Origin: Paracoccaceae bacterium
Lineage (GTDB): Bacteria; Pseudomonadota; Alphaproteobacteria; Rhodobacterales; Rhodobacteraceae
Length of the DNA stretch: 64,000 bases
Assembly: GCA_902606585.1 (NCBI GenBank)
Contig: CACLGX010000003.1
Span: forward strand, 1 to 64,000
Reading direction: 5' to 3'
In this document: piece after piece, positions 46,058-55,715 of the stretch
Numbering within the stretch: position 1 is the stretch's first letter
How the letters are laid out: the number at the start of each line of letters is the position of its first letter
Notes under the pieces: model-generated
What the model saw: the letters and a program-made list of their open reading frames with translations, nothing else
The model's database searches: none
Told to the model about the DNA's origin: nothing
Translations under genes and position numbers: made by a program

Positions 46058-46486
46058 TTAACTAGCCTCCTTCACAATTCTGTTATAACTGGTCTTGCTA
46101 ATACCTAATTCACGCATGATGGACGCAGGTTTTATGCCCTCTTTAAGTGCCATCAAAACCATGTCTGTTTTATTCCTAGCAGTGGGCTTTCTCCCCTTGT
46201 ATTTACCTTCAGCTTTCGCTTTGGCTATACCTTCACGCTGTCGCTCCAACATCATCTCACGCTCAAACTGTGCAACAGAGGACATGACATTTAGTATCAG
46301 CTTACCTGTGGGGTTAGATGTGTTTAGAGCAGTACCACCCATATCTAATATGACTAGTGATGCATAAGCTTTATTAACTGTCTCTACTATCTCACCTAAG
46401 TGTTTTACACTTCTAGCTAACTTTTCAAGAAGCCCTTTAGTTTGTTTCGCTTGCAGCATCGCTCCTGGCGGTGTATTATCAAACAA
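46058..46486 (-). pseudogene. Serine recombinase (resolvase/invertase), N-terminally truncated
   Basis: The C-terminal two-thirds of a Pin/Hin-type recombinase: RSVKHLGEIVETV, the NPTGKLILNVMSSVAQFEREMMLERQ core, then the HTH tail GRKPTAR...GISKTSYNRIVKEAS. The N-terminal catalytic part with its nucleophilic Ser (about 60-70 residues) is missing and replaced by unrelated codons, with only a TTG as start. It is probably inactive. Its end abuts the upstream region of the selenoprotein gene. Confidence 0.75.
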
Positions 46487-46519
46487 AACCGCATTTCATT
46501 CATTTGCAGGAGATGTGAT

Positions 46520-47755
46520 TTGACCAAGATATCAGAAATGCCCGCTGTCGCCCGGGGTTTCATTTCAAATCTCGAATTGCCAGTCATTGACGATCCCTCA
46601 TGGACGCAACCCGTGCCCGCAAATAAGCGGCGGATCTCAATTGTATCGACAGCAGCTGTTCATAGGCGCGGGGATAAGCCTTTTTCCTGGTTAGCCAAAG
46701 ATTTCCGGGCTTTTCATAAATCGGAGCGCGATCTGGTGATGACCCATGTTGCAGTGGAGTTTGACCGATCAGCCTGGCAGCAAGACCTAAACACAATCAT
46801 TCCACTTGAACGGCTTGAAGAGATGGCCGATGATGGCGAAATCGGTTCGGTTGCAGAAGAGCACTATTCCTTCATGGGGGCCGCTGATCCTGTCACCATG
46901 GAAAAATCCGCTCGCCAAGCCGCCGCGCGAATGAAGCAGGACGGTGTGGATACGGTTTTTCTGATACCTATATGACCGTTTTGTACGCGCGCCGTGTGCG
47001 GGCTGGCTCATTACTTTGAATCCGAAGGTTTATCGACCATTCTGGTTGGCTTTGTGCGCGAGCATATTGAAGCGATAAGACCGCCTCGGGCGCTGTTTCT
47101 GGATTTCCCAATGGGCCGCGGCATGGGCAAGCCAAATGATCGAGTGTTTCAGAAAAAAGTCATACGCGAGGCCTTTAGCCTGTTGGACACAGATAGCGGC
47201 CCGGTGATCAGCGATTTCCCAGAGGTCATCCTCGTGAAAGACGGACGCATGGGGTATGCGCTGCCGCCAGATCTTGTTTTGAGTGTCGAAGATATTGGTG
47301 ATGTGGACGCTGTTCTGGCTGAGGTGAAGGCTGAAATTGCTGATCTGCGACCGGATTATGAGACTGCGGTAGCCGCACGAGGACGCACCACTGTCGGGGC
47401 CAGTGGGTTAGATATTGAAGAGTTTGCGCCCTTTGTGGCTGGCTTCCTGAATGGGGAAATTCCTCAAAGCCCCAGAAAAGACATGCCGGCCATTCCATTG
47501 CTGAAGCTAGTGGTAGAGGATCTGGAAGCCTATTTCACCGAGACGCGAACGCACCGCGACAGCATTGATGATCTGGAGCTAATGGGTAAATGGTTTTGGG
47601 AAGAGAGTAAGACCGGACGGATGTTGCTTTTGCTGGAAGCCGTTTCGATCGCATCCAAAAACAAAGTGATGCTTCAGATTGTAGAAATGTCCCTTATGGC
47701 ACCTCGTTTCTGGTCGGAGGGGCCACTGCCGGGAACATCAGCAGCTGGTTGGTGA
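46520..47755 (+). CDS. Selenoprotein B-like protein of the glycine/betaine/sarcosine/D-proline reductase family, with in-frame TGA = Sec
   Basis: Read through the TGA at 46973, the frame gives one protein of about 411 residues with selenocysteine at residue 152 in DTVFLIPI-U-PFC, a redox-type UxxC motif. Family relatives (GrdB and PrdB) carry Sec at this place. Flanking family segments are IVSTAAVHRRGDKPF before the Sec, and SEGLSTILVGF and ALFLDFPMGRGMGKPNDRVFQ after it. Both sides are in one frame and neither is complete alone. The C-terminal ~130 residues are less familiar. The Grd/Prd partner subunits (pyruvoyl protein, GrdA, GrdC/D) are absent, so the reaction is unknown; a thiol-based redox reduction is inferred. 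TTG at 46520 follows AGGAG; ATG at 46538 is the other candidate start. G+C is higher than in the core genes. The machinery genes selD, selA, selB and selC follow. Confidence 0.9.
46973..46975 (+). other. UGA selenocysteine codon
   Basis: This in-frame TGA lies between codons for Ile-Pro-Ile and Pro-Phe-Cys and would be decoded as Sec by the SelB/tRNA-Sec pair encoded 2-6 kb downstream. Confidence 0.88.
46983..47003 (+). promoter_or_regulatory. Candidate bacterial SECIS hairpin
   Basis: Right after the TGA, GT-a-CGCGC can pair with GTGCG-g-GC (with one mismatch and two G-U pairs), leaving a 5-base apical loop GCCGT that starts 15 bases after the UGA. Position and size fit a coding-region SECIS. 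No fold was computed, so this is tentative. Confidence 0.45.
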
Positions 47756-47896
47756 CGCCCGCAGCAGATGGACAAATAGAGGGCAATACTGCAATAAGCA
47801 CTTATTTAAAATATCTGGCGGTTGTATTGGCAGATAATATTTTGACACATGCGTACTTTGCTTTGATTTTAGAACGCTAATAAAGGTTTACTCACA

Positions 47897-48964
47897 ATGT
47901 CCTCCATACCTTCTCTTACCAGTTTGGCGAAATCAGTAGGCTGCGCTGCTAAGATTGCGCAAGCCGATCTCGTTAAAGCACTGAACCATCTGCCCAAATC
48001 GGAGGATCCCAATTTGATAGTGGACCACGCAGGATCAGATGATGCTGCAGTTTATCGGCTTACGGCCGAACTGGCGCTTGTAGAAACAGTTGATATTTTC
48101 CCACCTATTGTCGACGATCCATTTGATTATGGACGAATCGCAGCTGCTAATGCACTTAGTGATATTTATGCAATGGGCGGAAAGCCAATCAGTGCACTCA
48201 GTTTTGTTGGCTGGCCAGTCGAAGTGTTGGGTATGGATCAACTTGGCTCAGTATTGAAGGGTGCCGCCAGCATTTGTAGTCAAGCCGGAATTGCGATTGC
48301 TGGTGGCCATTCAATTGTAGATAGTGAGCCAAAGTTTGGTCTATTCGTGACCGGCTTGTTACATCCAGAAAAAATCATTGATAATGCTGGTGCGCGAGCA
48401 GGTGATTATTTGGTTTTAACCAAAAAGATTGGAACAGGCGTATTAACGACTGCAGCCAAACGTGGATACTTGCCAACTACCGGTTTAGATGAGGCAGTCG
48501 CATCGATGACCACTCTAAATTGCGCCGCAGCATCCGTAATGTTGTCTCAAAACATAAAGGCTGCGACAGACGTTACTGGTTTCGGCCTACTTGGGCATCT
48601 TGGCAATATGCTTAAAGCATCTTCAATAGCTTCTCAAACTACACTTGGAGCAAACCTATCCTACTCTAAAATACCCCTATTCGAAGGTGTAGAGGCGCTC
48701 CTAAAGCAAGGTCTCTGTCCCGCTGGTACTCGCCGAAATCTTGAAACTGCAGCACCACTAACAGAATTTTCTGCCAGTATCAGTTCAAGCCATCAACTTC
48801 TTTTGGCTGATGCACAGACCTCCGGTGGATTACTTATGGCAGTACCCGAGGCGCATCTAGAGGCCCTAATAAGCCAACTTCAAGAGAATACGGTTGCAAA
48901 CTGCGCAGTGATTGGCCAAGTTGTACGATCAATTGAACCAGCTTCCATTAAAGTTGGATACTAG
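47897..48964 (+). CDS. selD: Selenide, water dikinase (selenophosphate synthetase)
   Basis: SelD makes selenophosphate from selenide and ATP, the selenium donor for Sec synthesis. The active segment is SVGCAAKIAQADL with Cys16 and Lys19 in the positions of E. coli Cys17 and Lys20; the second Cys of the common GCGCK is Ala here. ATP-metal marks are GSDDAAVY, ANALSDIYAMGGKPISAL and AIAGGHSIVDSEPKFG. Length 355. It lies 141 bases after the selenoprotein stop, same strand. Codon composition is less G+C rich than in selA and selB. Confidence 0.95.
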   Translation: MSSIPSLTSLAKSVGCAAKIAQADLVKALNHLPKSEDPNLIVDHAGSDDAAVYRLTAELALVETVDIFPPIVDDPFDYGRIAAANALSDIYAMGGKPISALSFVGWPVEVLGMDQLGSVLKGAASICSQAGIAIAGGHSIVDSEPKFGLFVTGLLHPEKIIDNAGARAGDYLVLTKKIGTGVLTTAAKRGYLPTTGLDEAVASMTTLNCAAASVMLSQNIKAATDVTGFGLLGHLGNMLKASSIASQTTLGANLSYSKIPLFEGVEALLKQGLCPAGTRRNLETAAPLTEFSASISSSHQLLLADAQTSGGLLMAVPEAHLEALISQLQENTVANCAVIGQVVRSIEPASIKVGY

Positions 48965-49040
48965 AAAATCCAGAACGCACACAACCTACGTCACCTTGTG
49001 CTAATTAAGCTTCACTTTTGTAATGCACAGAATAAGTATT

Positions 49041-49136
49041 TGGCGAAAGAGAGTGGGAGTCGAACCCACCAAGGACGTTGTACGCCCCTCACTAGATTTG
49101 AAGTCTAGGCGCCCCACCAGGGTGCGATCCTCTTCC
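49041..49136 (-). tRNA. selC: tRNA-Sec, anticodon UCA
   Basis: On the minus strand a 96-base tRNA with CCA: 8-bp acceptor beginning GGAAGAGG, anticodon arm CTAGA-CTTCAAA-TCTAG reading UCA, a long variable arm, and T arm GTGGG-TTCGACT-CCCAC. It aligns well with E. coli selC as recalled (GGAAGATC, GGACTTCAAATCC). Its first base directly follows the selB stop codon. Confidence 0.95.
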
Positions 49137-51077
49137 CTATCTAACATCAGATGATACCATGAAAACATCTTTCACGGAACGCCGAATATAACGGGTGTTG
49201 CCATTTCTTTCGGTGAAACCGATCTGGTCGAAATACTCTAAAACATCTATGACAAAGTTTCGGCCCAGCGTCGTTTGCTTCCGATACTCGGCAGTCGTAA
49301 AACACCGATCAGCAGAATTTGCTGCCAGCCGCTCTGCAACTACGCCAAGCTTTGCCACGAAGTGCGTTGGCGCATAGCGATTTTTACCAATCAAAACCAT
49401 TTTGCCTAATCTACTGGCCGTTTTCAGAGCCATTTCCAGGGTCTTAAGATCAACTTTCAGATCCGCCGCGGCCTGATGCAGGCTGAGCGGCGTGCCTGAC
49501 CGTGGCGCAAGTTTGGGGGCCACACGGTCGAGAAGCCGCTGGTCTCGCACGGAGATGCGGATGCTGTGCGATGGCAAATGAAAGCGGGTGCCACGGCTGT
49601 TCAATCGCTGCTCTTCGACCAGAGTACCAAGCAAAACTTCAAGGATTGAAGTCTCGATGTGGGGCGAGAGCGCCAGTTGAATGTCCTTGACGCTCGCACC
49701 AGGCGACATCGGCTTCGAGCGATGAAATCCCTTAACCGCTCCAACGACTTTGGCACCTAGCCTGTGCCATTGTGTTTCGCAGAAAACCCGTTGCTTTGAT
49801 TGTTGGCCCACCCGCCGCAAACTAAGCCTTTCAATCAGCATGTCTAACCTTGGCGCAGGAAGATTGTATGCAACTGAAAACGGAGTAAGCAGGACCCCAG
49901 TTTCGCTGCCGTCGGTCAGTGCCCTTAGGGCATCAGTGACGTTTCGATGTTGCATAGCGTTCAGCGCTGCAATCCGGGCGGGCCTTGCGCGCCCACGTTT
50001 TGGGGAAAAAGGATCAATCACGCGTCCACCAGCAATCGTGCGTTGGGCAGACTGATCGCGTAGCACAAAAGTATCGCCATGAACTGCAAAGGCATCCCGC
50101 GAAACCACCAATTGAGCCAATCCTTGCCCACCCGCAGGGATAGCACCGCCTGACAAAACTGCGACGCGGGCGGACAGATGATCAGCACCGATATGCAGAT
50201 GGGTAGGTGTCCAGTGTTTTAGTGGGCCAGTTTCGCTCGCCAGCACTTTCACCTCGACGTCGATGCGCCGTGTCGGGGCGTACAAACTGGGATGCATCAG
50301 CCAGTTCCCACGGCGAACCACCTCTTCGTTCAGGCCACGGCCGGCGATGTTGATGGCACATCTCTCTCCCGCCTTTGCACCATTACTTGCAGTATTGTGC
50401 GCCCTGATCCCGCGCACACGAACTTGGGATCCATCAGTCGAGAGTGTCATACTTTCGCCTTTACGGACGGCCCCAGAAAAGACCATTCCAGTGACAACCA
50501 AGCCAACACCTTTCAGCGTGAACACCCGATCTATGGACATACGAAAATGATGCTCGGCTGTCCAAGCAGCGCTCGCTGCCTTTACACGCGACTTCAGCGC
50601 TTTCATCAACTCCCCAATGCCTTGGTTTTCAGGCGCACAGACGGGATAGATGGTAACGCCCTCATGCCCTTCGGCAGTCAAAAGTCTATCCACTTGATCA
50701 GCAACTTCGTAAACACGGCCAGACGACACGCGATCAATCTTGGTTAGCGCGACGATATACTGGCGAATCTCCATTAGGCTCAATATGGCAAGATGCTCGC
50801 GTGTTTGCGGCATTACCCCATCGTCAGCTGCAACCACAAGCAAACCTAAATCGATACCCGCGACACCTGCAAGCATGTTGCGAATGAAATTCTCATGACC
50901 AGGGACGTCAACGAACCCCAAAATTGTATTGTCGGGCAGAGTATGGTAGGCGAAACCCAGATCCACAGACAACCCTCGGGCTTTTTCCTCCAGGAGACGG
51001 TCTGTATCAATTCCGGTCAACGCCTTTACGAGTTCGGTCTTGCCGTGGTCCACATGTCCTGATGTCGCTATGATCAT
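49137..51077 (-). CDS. selB: Selenocysteine-specific elongation factor
   Basis: SelB brings Sec-tRNA to the ribosome at UGA codons with a SECIS. The 646-residue protein has a GTPase domain with [20 protein letters not shown] (G1), [15 protein letters not shown] (G3) and TKID (G4), EF-Tu-like barrels, and C-terminal winged-helix domains (from about residue 390) that bind the SECIS. It overlaps selA by 4 bases (ATGA), and its TAG is followed at once by tRNA-Sec. High G+C for this genome. Confidence 0.97.
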   Translation of the reverse strand: MIIATSGHVDHGKTELVKALTGIDTDRLLEEKARGLSVDLGFAYHTLPDNTILGFVDVPGHENFIRNMLAGVAGIDLGLLVVAADDGVMPQTREHLAILSLMEIRQYIVALTKIDRVSSGRVYEVADQVDRLLTAEGHEGVTIYPVCAPENQGIGELMKALKSRVKAASAAWTAEHHFRMSIDRVFTLKGVGLVVTGMVFSGAVRKGESMTLSTDGSQVRVRGIRAHNTASNGAKAGERCAINIAGRGLNEEVVRRGNWLMHPSLYAPTRRIDVEVKVLASETGPLKHWTPTHLHIGADHLSARVAVLSGGAIPAGGQGLAQLVVSRDAFAVHGDTFVLRDQSAQRTIAGGRVIDPFSPKRGRARPARIAALNAMQHRNVTDALRALTDGSETGVLLTPFSVAYNLPAPRLDMLIERLSLRRVGQQSKQRVFCETQWHRLGAKVVGAVKGFHRSKPMSPGASVKDIQLALSPHIETSILEVLLGTLVEEQRLNSRGTRFHLPSHSIRISVRDQRLLDRVAPKLAPRSGTPLSLHQAAADLKVDLKTLEMALKTASRLGKMVLIGKNRYAPTHFVAKLGVVAERLAANSADRCFTTAEYRKQTTLGRNFVIDVLEYFDQIGFTERNGNTRYIRRSVKDVFMVSSDVR

Positions 51078-52537
51078 GACATCTCCAGATCTTGTAGGTT
51101 TCGGACAAACGCCTCCTCGTCTTCAAGACATCTGAGATCAAACCAAAGCGCATCATCGGAAATGCGTCCAATCACTGGAACTGGCAATTTTCGAAAAGCC
51201 TTGGCAAGCCTGTTCAACGCAGAACCGGGGCGGCGCACATCCGGCCGCGTTATCTTGAGAGCAGCGCTTTGCAATTTATCGATTGGCAGGGCCCCGCTGC
51301 CCACCTGGCTGTGGGTTTGCGAGACCGCAACTTCAAATTTTTTGCAACAGTCTTGAAGGACCGAGGCCAAGCGGCCAGCTAATTGTTCGATTTCTACAGG
51401 GTTGCGCGTCAAAAGACGCAATGTCGGCAGCTCATCCGTCAGGCGCTCGGGGTTGGTGTATAACCTCAGAACAGCTTGCAGGGCTGCTAGGGTGATTTTG
51501 TCTGGCCGCATGGCCCGGGTCATGGGGTTACGTTTGAGTTTGTCGATAAGATCGCGGCGGCCCGCAATAATGCCCGCCTGCGGCCCACCTAGCAGCTTGT
51601 CACCACTAAATGTCACCAGATCCGCCCCTGACGCCAAAGCTTCTGTGACAGTAGTTTCGTGCGGGAGATTGTAGGGCTCTAGGTCAATCAAAGTGCCGCT
51701 TCCCAAATCTGTGATAAAGGGTAGATTGTAACGATGCGCGATCCCCGCAAGGTCCTTGTCCGAGACGCTTTTGGTAAAGCCTTTTATCTCAAAGTTGCTT
51801 GTATGGACCTTCATTAGCAATGCGGTTTTAGGACCGATCACAGCGTCGAAATCTGCTCTATGAGTGCGGTTGGTCGTCCCAACTTCCACCAACTTGCATC
51901 CTGCACGTGCCATGATGTCCGGCATGCGGAAGGCTCCACCGATCTCGATCAGTTCGCCACGTGAAACAGGCACCTCCTTGCGTTGGGCCAGGCTGTTGAG
52001 CGTCAGCAACACGGCTGCTGCATTGTTGTTTACAACAAGCGCGCCTTCTGCCCCAGTTAACTGGCACAGCAGAGCTTCGGCATGCCTATGCCGATCACCG
52101 CGTTTACCCGTTTCCAAATCAAATTCCACGTTACTTGCGCCGCGCGAAACATCCACCATCGACTGTATCGCGGATTGAGGCAGGGGTGCGCGGCCAAGAT
52201 TGGTGTGCAGCACAGTGCCCGTCAGATTGTAAACTGGACGAAGTGAGGGGAGCAAAATATGCTCAATCTCTTCGGACAGCGATTGGATCAGCGTAGCCAT
52301 ATCTGTAGACTCACCAGCCAGAACCCTAAGTCGCGCCCGCGCCAAGATACTCTGCGCACAGCGTGTGACCAAGGCCAGGCCATGATCACACGCGAAATTC
52401 TGCACAGTTGGCGTGTTCAAAAGGCGATCCACCGAAGGCAAATATTGTGGCGACTCTATGCGTGTCATCTCTACTCCTTGTAGCAGGCACTGTGAGAATA
52501 ACCCAGCTTCCCTGACATTGAAATGGGGCTTAGCCAT
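51074..52537 (-). CDS. selA: L-seryl-tRNA(Sec) selenium transferase
   Basis: This PLP enzyme turns seryl-tRNA-Sec into selenocysteinyl-tRNA-Sec with selenophosphate. PLP-site marks are the Lys in [34 protein letters not shown] and [15 protein letters not shown]. Length 487, normal. Likely operon selA-selB-selC. An upstream region of 277 bases should carry its promoter. Confidence 0.96.
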   Translation of the reverse strand: MAKPHFNVREAGLFSQCLLQGVEMTRIESPQYLPSVDRLLNTPTVQNFACDHGLALVTRCAQSILARARLRVLAGESTDMATLIQSLSEEIEHILLPSLRPVYNLTGTVLHTNLGRAPLPQSAIQSMVDVSRGASNVEFDLETGKRGDRHRHAEALLCQLTGAEGALVVNNNAAAVLLTLNSLAQRKEVPVSRGELIEIGGAFRMPDIMARAGCKLVEVGTTNRTHRADFDAVIGPKTALLMKVHTSNFEIKGFTKSVSDKDLAGIAHRYNLPFITDLGSGTLIDLEPYNLPHETTVTEALASGADLVTFSGDKLLGGPQAGIIAGRRDLIDKLKRNPMTRAMRPDKITLAALQAVLRLYTNPERLTDELPTLRLLTRNPVEIEQLAGRLASVLQDCCKKFEVAVSQTHSQVGSGALPIDKLQSAALKITRPDVRRPGSALNRLAKAFRKLPVPVIGRISDDALWFDLRCLEDEEAFVRNLQDLEMS

Positions 52538-52814
52538 TCAGCTATGTCCTATCCTATATCATTCCGCGATTTCAAAACCAGTCCCGAGATCATCCAACTT
52601 TCAGTTATGCTTCATATAAGGTCTCCACACGCTGCTGATGACTAAGTTCGCGGGACTGCAAGCACCGCCATTATCTTTATTTTTATTCTATTAAATCAAT
52701 GGGGTATGGGTTTTTTCTATTATCTGTCCCCTTATCTGTCCCCTATAAAAGCTTTAAATACGGCCTCGCGCGCGCGTAGCACTGTCACTGGGCCTTTATT
52801 TAACCAGCAATAAA
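52538..52814. other. Intergenic region upstream of selA
   Basis: No gene is evident in these 277 bases. Positions ~52,730-52,745 carry the direct repeat TTATCTGTCCCC twice in a row, and ~52,765 has a short run of alternating CG. The selA promoter probably lies here; no clear -35/-10 pair was chosen. Confidence 0.4.
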
Positions 52815-53180
52815 TTACGTACGTAGAGATATTTGTTTGTTTTCGATAAGGTTTTTATGGGTTTTCTCTAAACGTGAAGAATTAGATTTAGACAGTCCAG
52901 ATTTTTCACAACTCTTTTTGGGATCAATTCCATCTCGTCTGAGTTCAATGTATTGTGCAACCTTTAAAGAAAATTTTTTACCACCTTTGCTGGCTTGCAT
53001 AAATTCTCTTGAACTTGTTAGGTAAGCAGACCTTTGACTTATGCCTCTATCTATTTTTTCTTTTGCCGAGGCTATTAAATTTCTTGTTTCAGTTAAATTA
53101 AGACCCCATCGTTGGCATTTTGCGATGTAACCGTCAGAGCAATCAAAATAGCGATCCAGACCAGCATAAGTTTTGAACAT
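52815..53180 (-). CDS. Hypothetical protein with a C-terminal HTH-like part
   Basis: A 121-residue basic protein not recognised. The C-terminus FSLKVAQYIELRRDGIDPKKSCEKSGLSKSNSSRLEK looks like a resolvase-type helix-turn-helix. It lies on the island near mobile remnants, so it may itself be a fragment. Confidence 0.45.
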   Translation of the reverse strand: MFKTYAGLDRYFDCSDGYIAKCQRWGLNLTETRNLIASAKEKIDRGISQRSAYLTSSREFMQASKGGKKFSLKVAQYIELRRDGIDPKKSCEKSGLSKSNSSRLEKTHKNLIENKQISLRT

Positions 53181-53282
53181 ATGTCCTTGATAATGAATCG
53201 GATCTAGTTTTGTGAAGCTTTAATTTATTGCAATTTGGTGAAACCTGCATAAATTTTATAAAATTATCATATCACAAATGTT

Positions 53283-53442
53283 TATGGCTTATAAGGATGT
53301 CTCAAAAACTAACACGGATAGACGGTAATAATAGCCATAAACGTCACAAATTTTGATACTGTAAGAACTTTATAATTCATAATTTTGAGCAAACGTCACA
53401 AGTTTTAATACGGGACCATATTAAGATTTGCGACGGGGTTTT
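53283..53442 (+). repeat. Direct repeat, copy A
   Basis: About 160 bases resembling 55716-55875 in the same direction. Shared blocks include TATGGCTTATAAGG, AACGTCACA, TTTATAATTCA, AATTTTGAG and GCGACGGGGTTTT. The repeat ends within the last codons of a winged-helix-like gene fragment. Confidence 0.75.
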
Positions 53443-53739
53443 GTTTTTACAGGAGAGATAACGGGATAATCATTTCCTTGCGTCCAGCTAGCGTAAAGAT
53501 GTCTGCCGCCTCTAGATCCTGGCAATGGTAACTTAGTAATCTCATACAATTGTAATTTTGCTTTGCCCTCGACTCCGAGCCGGCTTGATTTGGTAACGAA
53601 AAAAAATCCCTTGGCTTGGAGCTTTCTAAAGGCAGATGCTGCTGTGTTTACAGATACACCCATTTTCTGATCCGCTTGCTTGCATAATAAAGCTATTATA
53701 GAAATGATATTTTGCCAATATATTAGCTTTAATTTCCTA
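53421..53739 (-). pseudogene. Truncated winged-helix-like protein, 3' part only
   Basis: The frame holds SVNTAASAFRKLQAKGFFFV and LQLYEITKLPLPG, resembling regulators or replication proteins of mobile elements. The upstream part of the open frame is only a shifted reading of the mechanosensitive-channel gene, so the real gene has lost its N-terminus. It ends ...KPRRKS. The same 3' end occurs in repeat copy B (KPRRKT). Confidence 0.5.
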
Positions 53740-55440
53740 CTATGGGCCCTGAAAAAATTTGATAATTGAATTTTTGATAGCCTGCAAAATGCCTTTTTGT
53801 CCATCACCGGTATCTCCAGCATTTCCTATAGCGTTTTTAATTGCTGCAAGTTCTTGCTGTCGGGACGCCAGAATTTGAGATAAAGACTCTACAACAGCAT
53901 CATTTTTTTTCAGAATCTCAGAAAAAATTGCCTTGTTGATCTCGAACAATACTGTGGGGCGCTTTGCCGTAACTGTTGCGGCCCGCCTTGCACCAGTTAA
54001 TAGAGACATCTCACCAAAAACCTCGCCTATTGTCAGATTTCCAACAACAGCTTCATCGCTATCATCATTTTCTACGCTCACTTGAACCACTCCTTCGACA
54101 ATCAAAAACATAGATGGCCCTCGGGCGCCTTGTTCAATAATGACCTCACCTGCCCTGAAATGGCGTTTTGTGGCTGCGGAAGAAAGCAAAGCACATTCGT
54201 TGTCATCCAATGCTTCAAATAAATCTACCCTACGGAACCAATATTCGGCTTTTTGGGACTCTAGGTAAATGTTATGCTCAGGTGCATAAAGTTTGTCGTA
54301 AGTTTGTTCATCTTGGCTGTAATCTTGAATTGCCGACAAACTGGCATCTGGTTTGATTGTTTGGAAAATGTGGCCAAGGGACATCGTTACCCCAGCTTTA
54401 GTAAGCACATAATTTATTGACATCATAATTGATGATCTTTGACTAAATAGTAACGCACGGTCCAAGCAATCGTATGCTATCCAAAACTCTAATCCACCGT
54501 CTTTCGCGCCCCCAAACCAAACATCTGTGTATCCAAAAAAGGAGCGCTTGTCGGCTGGAACAGCCTTGGCCAAAGCGTCTTTTAAAAGAGCCATAATGTT
54601 TTCAGGGTTGTGGCGCGGATGAACGACTATTGAGTCATAAGTGATAAATCCACCGCTGGCGAAATTTGGATCATTCTTTGCAAGATTAATGACAGTGGCT
54701 TGTGCTAATTTATCGTTTGGGATCACTATTTCCATGTTGTCAATGGAGACCAGCTTAGTAGTTCTCCATGAAATGTTTTTGACTTGTCCTAACTGGCCAT
54801 CGACAGTGATCCAATCATTTTGTTGAAAGGGTTTTTCCAGATTTAAAAAAATTCCTGACACCACGTTACTTAGATTGCCTTGCAGTGCCAATCCGATAAT
54901 TGCAGTGATCAAACCAGATGTGGCCAAAGCGGCCGTCAATGGTACTTGATAACCTTGAGACAAAAATATCAAGCAAGGAGTGGTAAGCAGAATGGTAATA
55001 ACCAAGAACCTCAAAATACTTGGAAAGTTCCGTTCGTTCGGGTCACGAGATTGAGAGTTATCAATATTTTCGAAGGTAAGAATCAACAGTATGAAAGGTT
55101 GAAAGACCTTGTATGCGAGATTTGGGTTAAATTTATCGTCTAAAAAACTTAAGGTAGTTGCTAAAATAAAATTCTGGTTACTAAGGTCTGTAGGAAATAT
55201 CGCTACGGCATAAAGGTAAGTTGAAAAAATCAAGCAAACAAAAGAAAAATTCCTCGCTTTGCTATTCTTATGAGAGATTTTGACTGTGAAGGCCATGGAC
55301 AGGGCAAGGATAGAGTAATTTGCGATCAATGTTGCCGTTCCAAAACCTGATGCTCCGGCATATGGCACGATTAAAATTGCCAGAAAGATCAGGCACCCTT
55401 TCAAAATCGGATAAAGATTCATTGAGGCTTTAGACGCCAT
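53740..55440 (-). CDS. MscS-type mechanosensitive channel with C-terminal cyclic-nucleotide-binding domain
   Basis: A 566-residue membrane protein. N-terminal membrane helices are followed by the MscS core: LALQGNLSNVVSGIFLNLEKPF (pore region) and DWITVDGQLGQVKNISWRTTKLVS. A C-terminal cNMP-binding domain (residues ~415-530) has GEVIIEQGARGPSMFLIVEGVVQV and GEVFGEMSLLTGARRAATV with the phosphate-binding cassette. Likely gated by tension and tuned by a cyclic nucleotide. It stands between direct repeats A and B, so it may have been moved or copied as a unit. Confidence 0.88.
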   Translation of the reverse strand: MASKASMNLYPILKGCLIFLAILIVPYAGASGFGTATLIANYSILALSMAFTVKISHKNSKARNFSFVCLIFSTYLYAVAIFPTDLSNQNFILATTLSFLDDKFNPNLAYKVFQPFILLILTFENIDNSQSRDPNERNFPSILRFLVITILLTTPCLIFLSQGYQVPLTAALATSGLITAIIGLALQGNLSNVVSGIFLNLEKPFQQNDWITVDGQLGQVKNISWRTTKLVSIDNMEIVIPNDKLAQATVINLAKNDPNFASGGFITYDSIVVHPRHNPENIMALLKDALAKAVPADKRSFFGYTDVWFGGAKDGGLEFWIAYDCLDRALLFSQRSSIMMSINYVLTKAGVTMSLGHIFQTIKPDASLSAIQDYSQDEQTYDKLYAPEHNIYLESQKAEYWFRRVDLFEALDDNECALLSSAATKRHFRAGEVIIEQGARGPSMFLIVEGVVQVSVENDDSDEAVVGNLTIGEVFGEMSLLTGARRAATVTAKRPTVLFEINKAIFSEILKKNDAVVESLSQILASRQQELAAIKNAIGNAGDTGDGQKGILQAIKNSIIKFFQGP

Positions 55441-55445
55441 GATTT

Positions 55446-55535
55446 TTACCTTTGAATTTTTGTACGCCTTATTTTACCTTCAAAACCTGATGTAAAACAA
55501 TCATATCCTTTTTGAACTACTTCTTTTGGTGTCAT
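55446..55535 (-). pseudogene. Truncated N-terminal fragment, possibly SnoaL/NTF2-like
   Basis: A 29-codon frame (MTPKEVVQKGYDCFTSGF...) with a GGAGAG site that looks like the first ~18 residues of a SnoaL-like protein fused to unrelated codons. It ends 5 bases before the channel gene, so the channel may be translated by coupling from this leader. Confidence 0.4.
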
Positions 55536-55715
55536 TCTTCTCTCCGATTAATTTTAAACAGAAGCCTAATCTGTAGTTATAACGAACTTGCGATAGTGTA
55601 GGAACTGTACCTCAACATCATAAAGTCTTGCCACTTTCGATTGTAGAACTGAGAATTACTTTTTAGACGAAATCTTTGAAGCAATTAGAAAAGTAAATAG
55701 TTTTAAGTAAGGTTA
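55536..55715. other. Intergenic stretch before repeat B
   Basis: About 180 A/T-rich bases. Nothing coding is seen; a promoter for the leader fragment and channel gene is expected here. Confidence 0.3.

Noticed and set aside
46442..47755. Two separate genes split by a stop codon, or a simple frameshift pseudogene
   Set aside because: No frame change is needed. The stop is exactly a TGA at the known Sec position of the family, a Cys follows three residues later, and the full Sec machinery is adjacent.
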